Shown here in pieces: positions 63,047 through 64,000 of a stretch of 64,000 nucleotides of DNA. The notes under the pieces are model-generated. The model did no database searches, was not told the origin of the DNA, and saw only the letters and a program-made list of their open reading frames with translations. The stretch covers positions 1,178,001 through 1,242,000 of the forward strand of contig NZ_JAABOO010000001.1 of assembly GCF_010671605.1 (NCBI RefSeq), in the 5' to 3' direction. Both the position numbers and the translations under genes were made by a program. Within the stretch, counting starts at the first letter, position 1; the number at the start of each line of letters is the position of its first letter. Source of the DNA: Leptobacterium flavescens. GTDB lineage: Bacteria; Bacteroidota; Bacteroidia; Flavobacteriales; Flavobacteriaceae.

Positions 63047-64000
63047 TTAATTTAACTTATAATACACCTCCTGCTTGTCGAGTTCTTCCAGTAGTTCGTT
63101 AGAGATCTTTACCTTTTGTTTGCGGCTCGGCATATGCAGTTTGATCTCTTCCTGCATCTCATATACCACAAAATTTAGCGTATGGTCTCCTCTGTGCATG
63201 CTGATAAGCGATTTCAGGTCGGTAATATGATCTTCCTTCAGTTGATTGATATCCAGTTGAATGGTAAGTTTCTTAGCCTGGGATTCCATAATATCCTGCA
63301 GCATCTGAATGCCGTTAAACTGTATCCTGGGGTCGCCTTTTTTACCGGTATCCTTATTTACCCAGCCTTCCTTGATAAAGGCCCTGATATAGGTAAAGGA
63401 ATTCACCATTAAAAAGTGACGGTATTTTAAATACTCTTCTCCAAAGATCCTGAATTCATAGGATTCGGTATAGTCCTCTACCGTAAAAGCTGCCCAGCCT
63501 TTCCCATTCTTGGAAACCCGGTGTTGCACGTCGGTAATAACCCCGGCAAAGGTAATTTCGCGGTTTACATAATTCTCCATTTCGCTGAAGATAGAGAGAT
63601 TGCCGTTACAGAAATACTGCATCTCTATCTTAAAATCATCCAGCGGGTGGCCCGACAAATAGATCCCCACTACTTCTTTTTCCCTCCTGAGTTTTTCCAT
63701 GGTTCCCCATTCTTCGCAGGGAGGTACGACAGGTTCCGGGATCTGTACTTCACTCGCATCGCCAAAGAGGCTTACCTGTGCGGAGTTCTCATTTTCCTGA
63801 TATTTTGCCCCGTAGCGGATGGTCTTTTCCAGGAAGGACATTCCCTCTCCGTCATTATGGAAATACTGCGCCCTGTGCGTATCGGCAAAGGAGTCGAAGC
63901 CTCCGGCAAGGGCCAGGTTTTCAAAAGCTTTTTTATTGGCAGCACGAAGGTCTATCCGTTTGGCCAGGTCAAAAACCGATTTGTATTTCCCGTCTTCCTT
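63047..64000 (-). CDS. dnaE: DNA polymerase III alpha subunit, C-terminal part (cut by window edge)
   Basis: The open frame runs off the right edge; the visible 317 residues are the C-terminus. They start with a helical part (VFDLAKRIDLRAANKKAFENLALAGGFDSF) typical of the DnaE tail, then EKTIRYGAKYQE and the GIYLSGHPLDDF segment. An OB-fold (about 105-200 of the fragment, ITFAGVITDVQHRVSKNGKGWAAFTVED) follows, which binds single-stranded DNA, and then a C-terminal domain. An internal ATG at 63841 is not the start. It is the replicative polymerase subunit, with the catalytic PHP and palm domains outside the window. Confidence 0.93.
   Translation of the reverse strand, partial: KEDGKYKSVFDLAKRIDLRAANKKAFENLALAGGFDSFADTHRAQYFHNDGEGMSFLEKTIRYGAKYQENENSAQVSLFGDASEVQIPEPVVPPCEEWGTMEKLRREKEVVGIYLSGHPLDDFKIEMQYFCNGNLSIFSEMENYVNREITFAGVITDVQHRVSKNGKGWAAFTVEDYTESYEFRIFGEEYLKYRHFLMVNSFTYIRAFIKEGWVNKDTGKKGDPRIQFNGIQMLQDIMESQAKKLTIQLDINQLKEDHITDLKSLISMHRGDHTLNFVVYEMQEEIKLHMPSRKQKVKISNELLEELDKQEVYYKLN

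Noticed and set aside
1-64000. CRISPR arrays, insertion sequences, rRNA genes, riboswitches
   Set aside because: No regularly spaced short repeats, no transposase frames, no rRNA sequence and no recognisable riboswitch (for example upstream of modA or acs) were seen.

Overview
The window reads as a chromosomal segment of a Bacteroidota bacterium, most likely a marine or soil Flavobacteriaceae. The evidence is a SusC/SusD pair, many Bacteroidota-style lipoproteins and short MKK-type signal peptides, starts without clear Shine-Dalgarno sequences, a perfect Bacteroidota promoter (TTTG, 19 bp, TAnnTTTG) in front of a tRNA-Asp gene, LytTR/LytS-type signalling and a family-typical DnaE C-terminus. 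No species can be named from the sequence alone.

Region 1 (1-4.4 kb): the 3' part of a membrane-bound AraC-type regulator, then small exported proteins including two tandem lipoproteins with a ClpP/crotonase-like fold (Ser and His of the catalytic pair visible), then an HpcH/HpaI-type aldolase.

Region 2 (4.4-27.4 kb): a chitin / N-acetylglucosamine utilisation locus. A minus-strand operon (LytS-like kinase, LytTR regulator, sodium:solute symporter) is divergent from a long plus-strand cluster: SusC, SusD, a NagB-LmbE fusion, two GH20 hexosaminidases, an SMP-30-like lipoprotein, a LacI regulator, acetyl-CoA synthetase, aldo/keto reductase, SDR, Gfo/Idh/MocA oxidoreductase and a GH18 chitinase lipoprotein. 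Inferred logic: GH18 cuts chitin at the surface, SusCD imports oligomers, the GH20 enzymes release GlcNAc, the symporter takes up sugar, the NagB fusion deaminates (and perhaps deacetylates) the phosphosugar, and acetyl-CoA synthetase recovers acetate. No nagA and no GlcNAc kinase are present here.

Region 3 (27.4-43.3 kb): an AT-rich accessory stretch ending at tRNA-Asp. It holds two exported giant YD-repeat/RHS proteins (a 1068-aa SpvB/TcB-like one and a 1904-aa RHS-core one with a short variable C-terminus), a likely immunity gene 2 bp downstream, a lipocalin-like small protein between them, and a 115-bp direct repeat (112 of 115 identical) on both sides of the toxin module. Next come an alpha/beta hydrolase operon, a Crp/Fnr-type regulator, and an orphan cysteine-rich lanthipeptide-like RiPP precursor. 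A hairpin-rich gene-free stretch at 29.6-29.8 kb may encode a structured RNA or a 25-codon peptide.

Region 4 (43.3-64 kb): mostly housekeeping and small unknown genes: HtrA-like protease, DUF58 protein, M1 aminopeptidase, thioredoxin, a YD-repeat small exported protein, a molybdate uptake operon (modA, Mop/TOBE protein, modB, modC), two small genes, an AraC regulator, a YdeP-type molybdopterin oxidoreductase with FdhD and a small Cys-rich protein, a PD40 lipoprotein, an alpha/beta hydrolase, DUF2071 and DUF2199 proteins, and the 3' end of dnaE running off the right edge.
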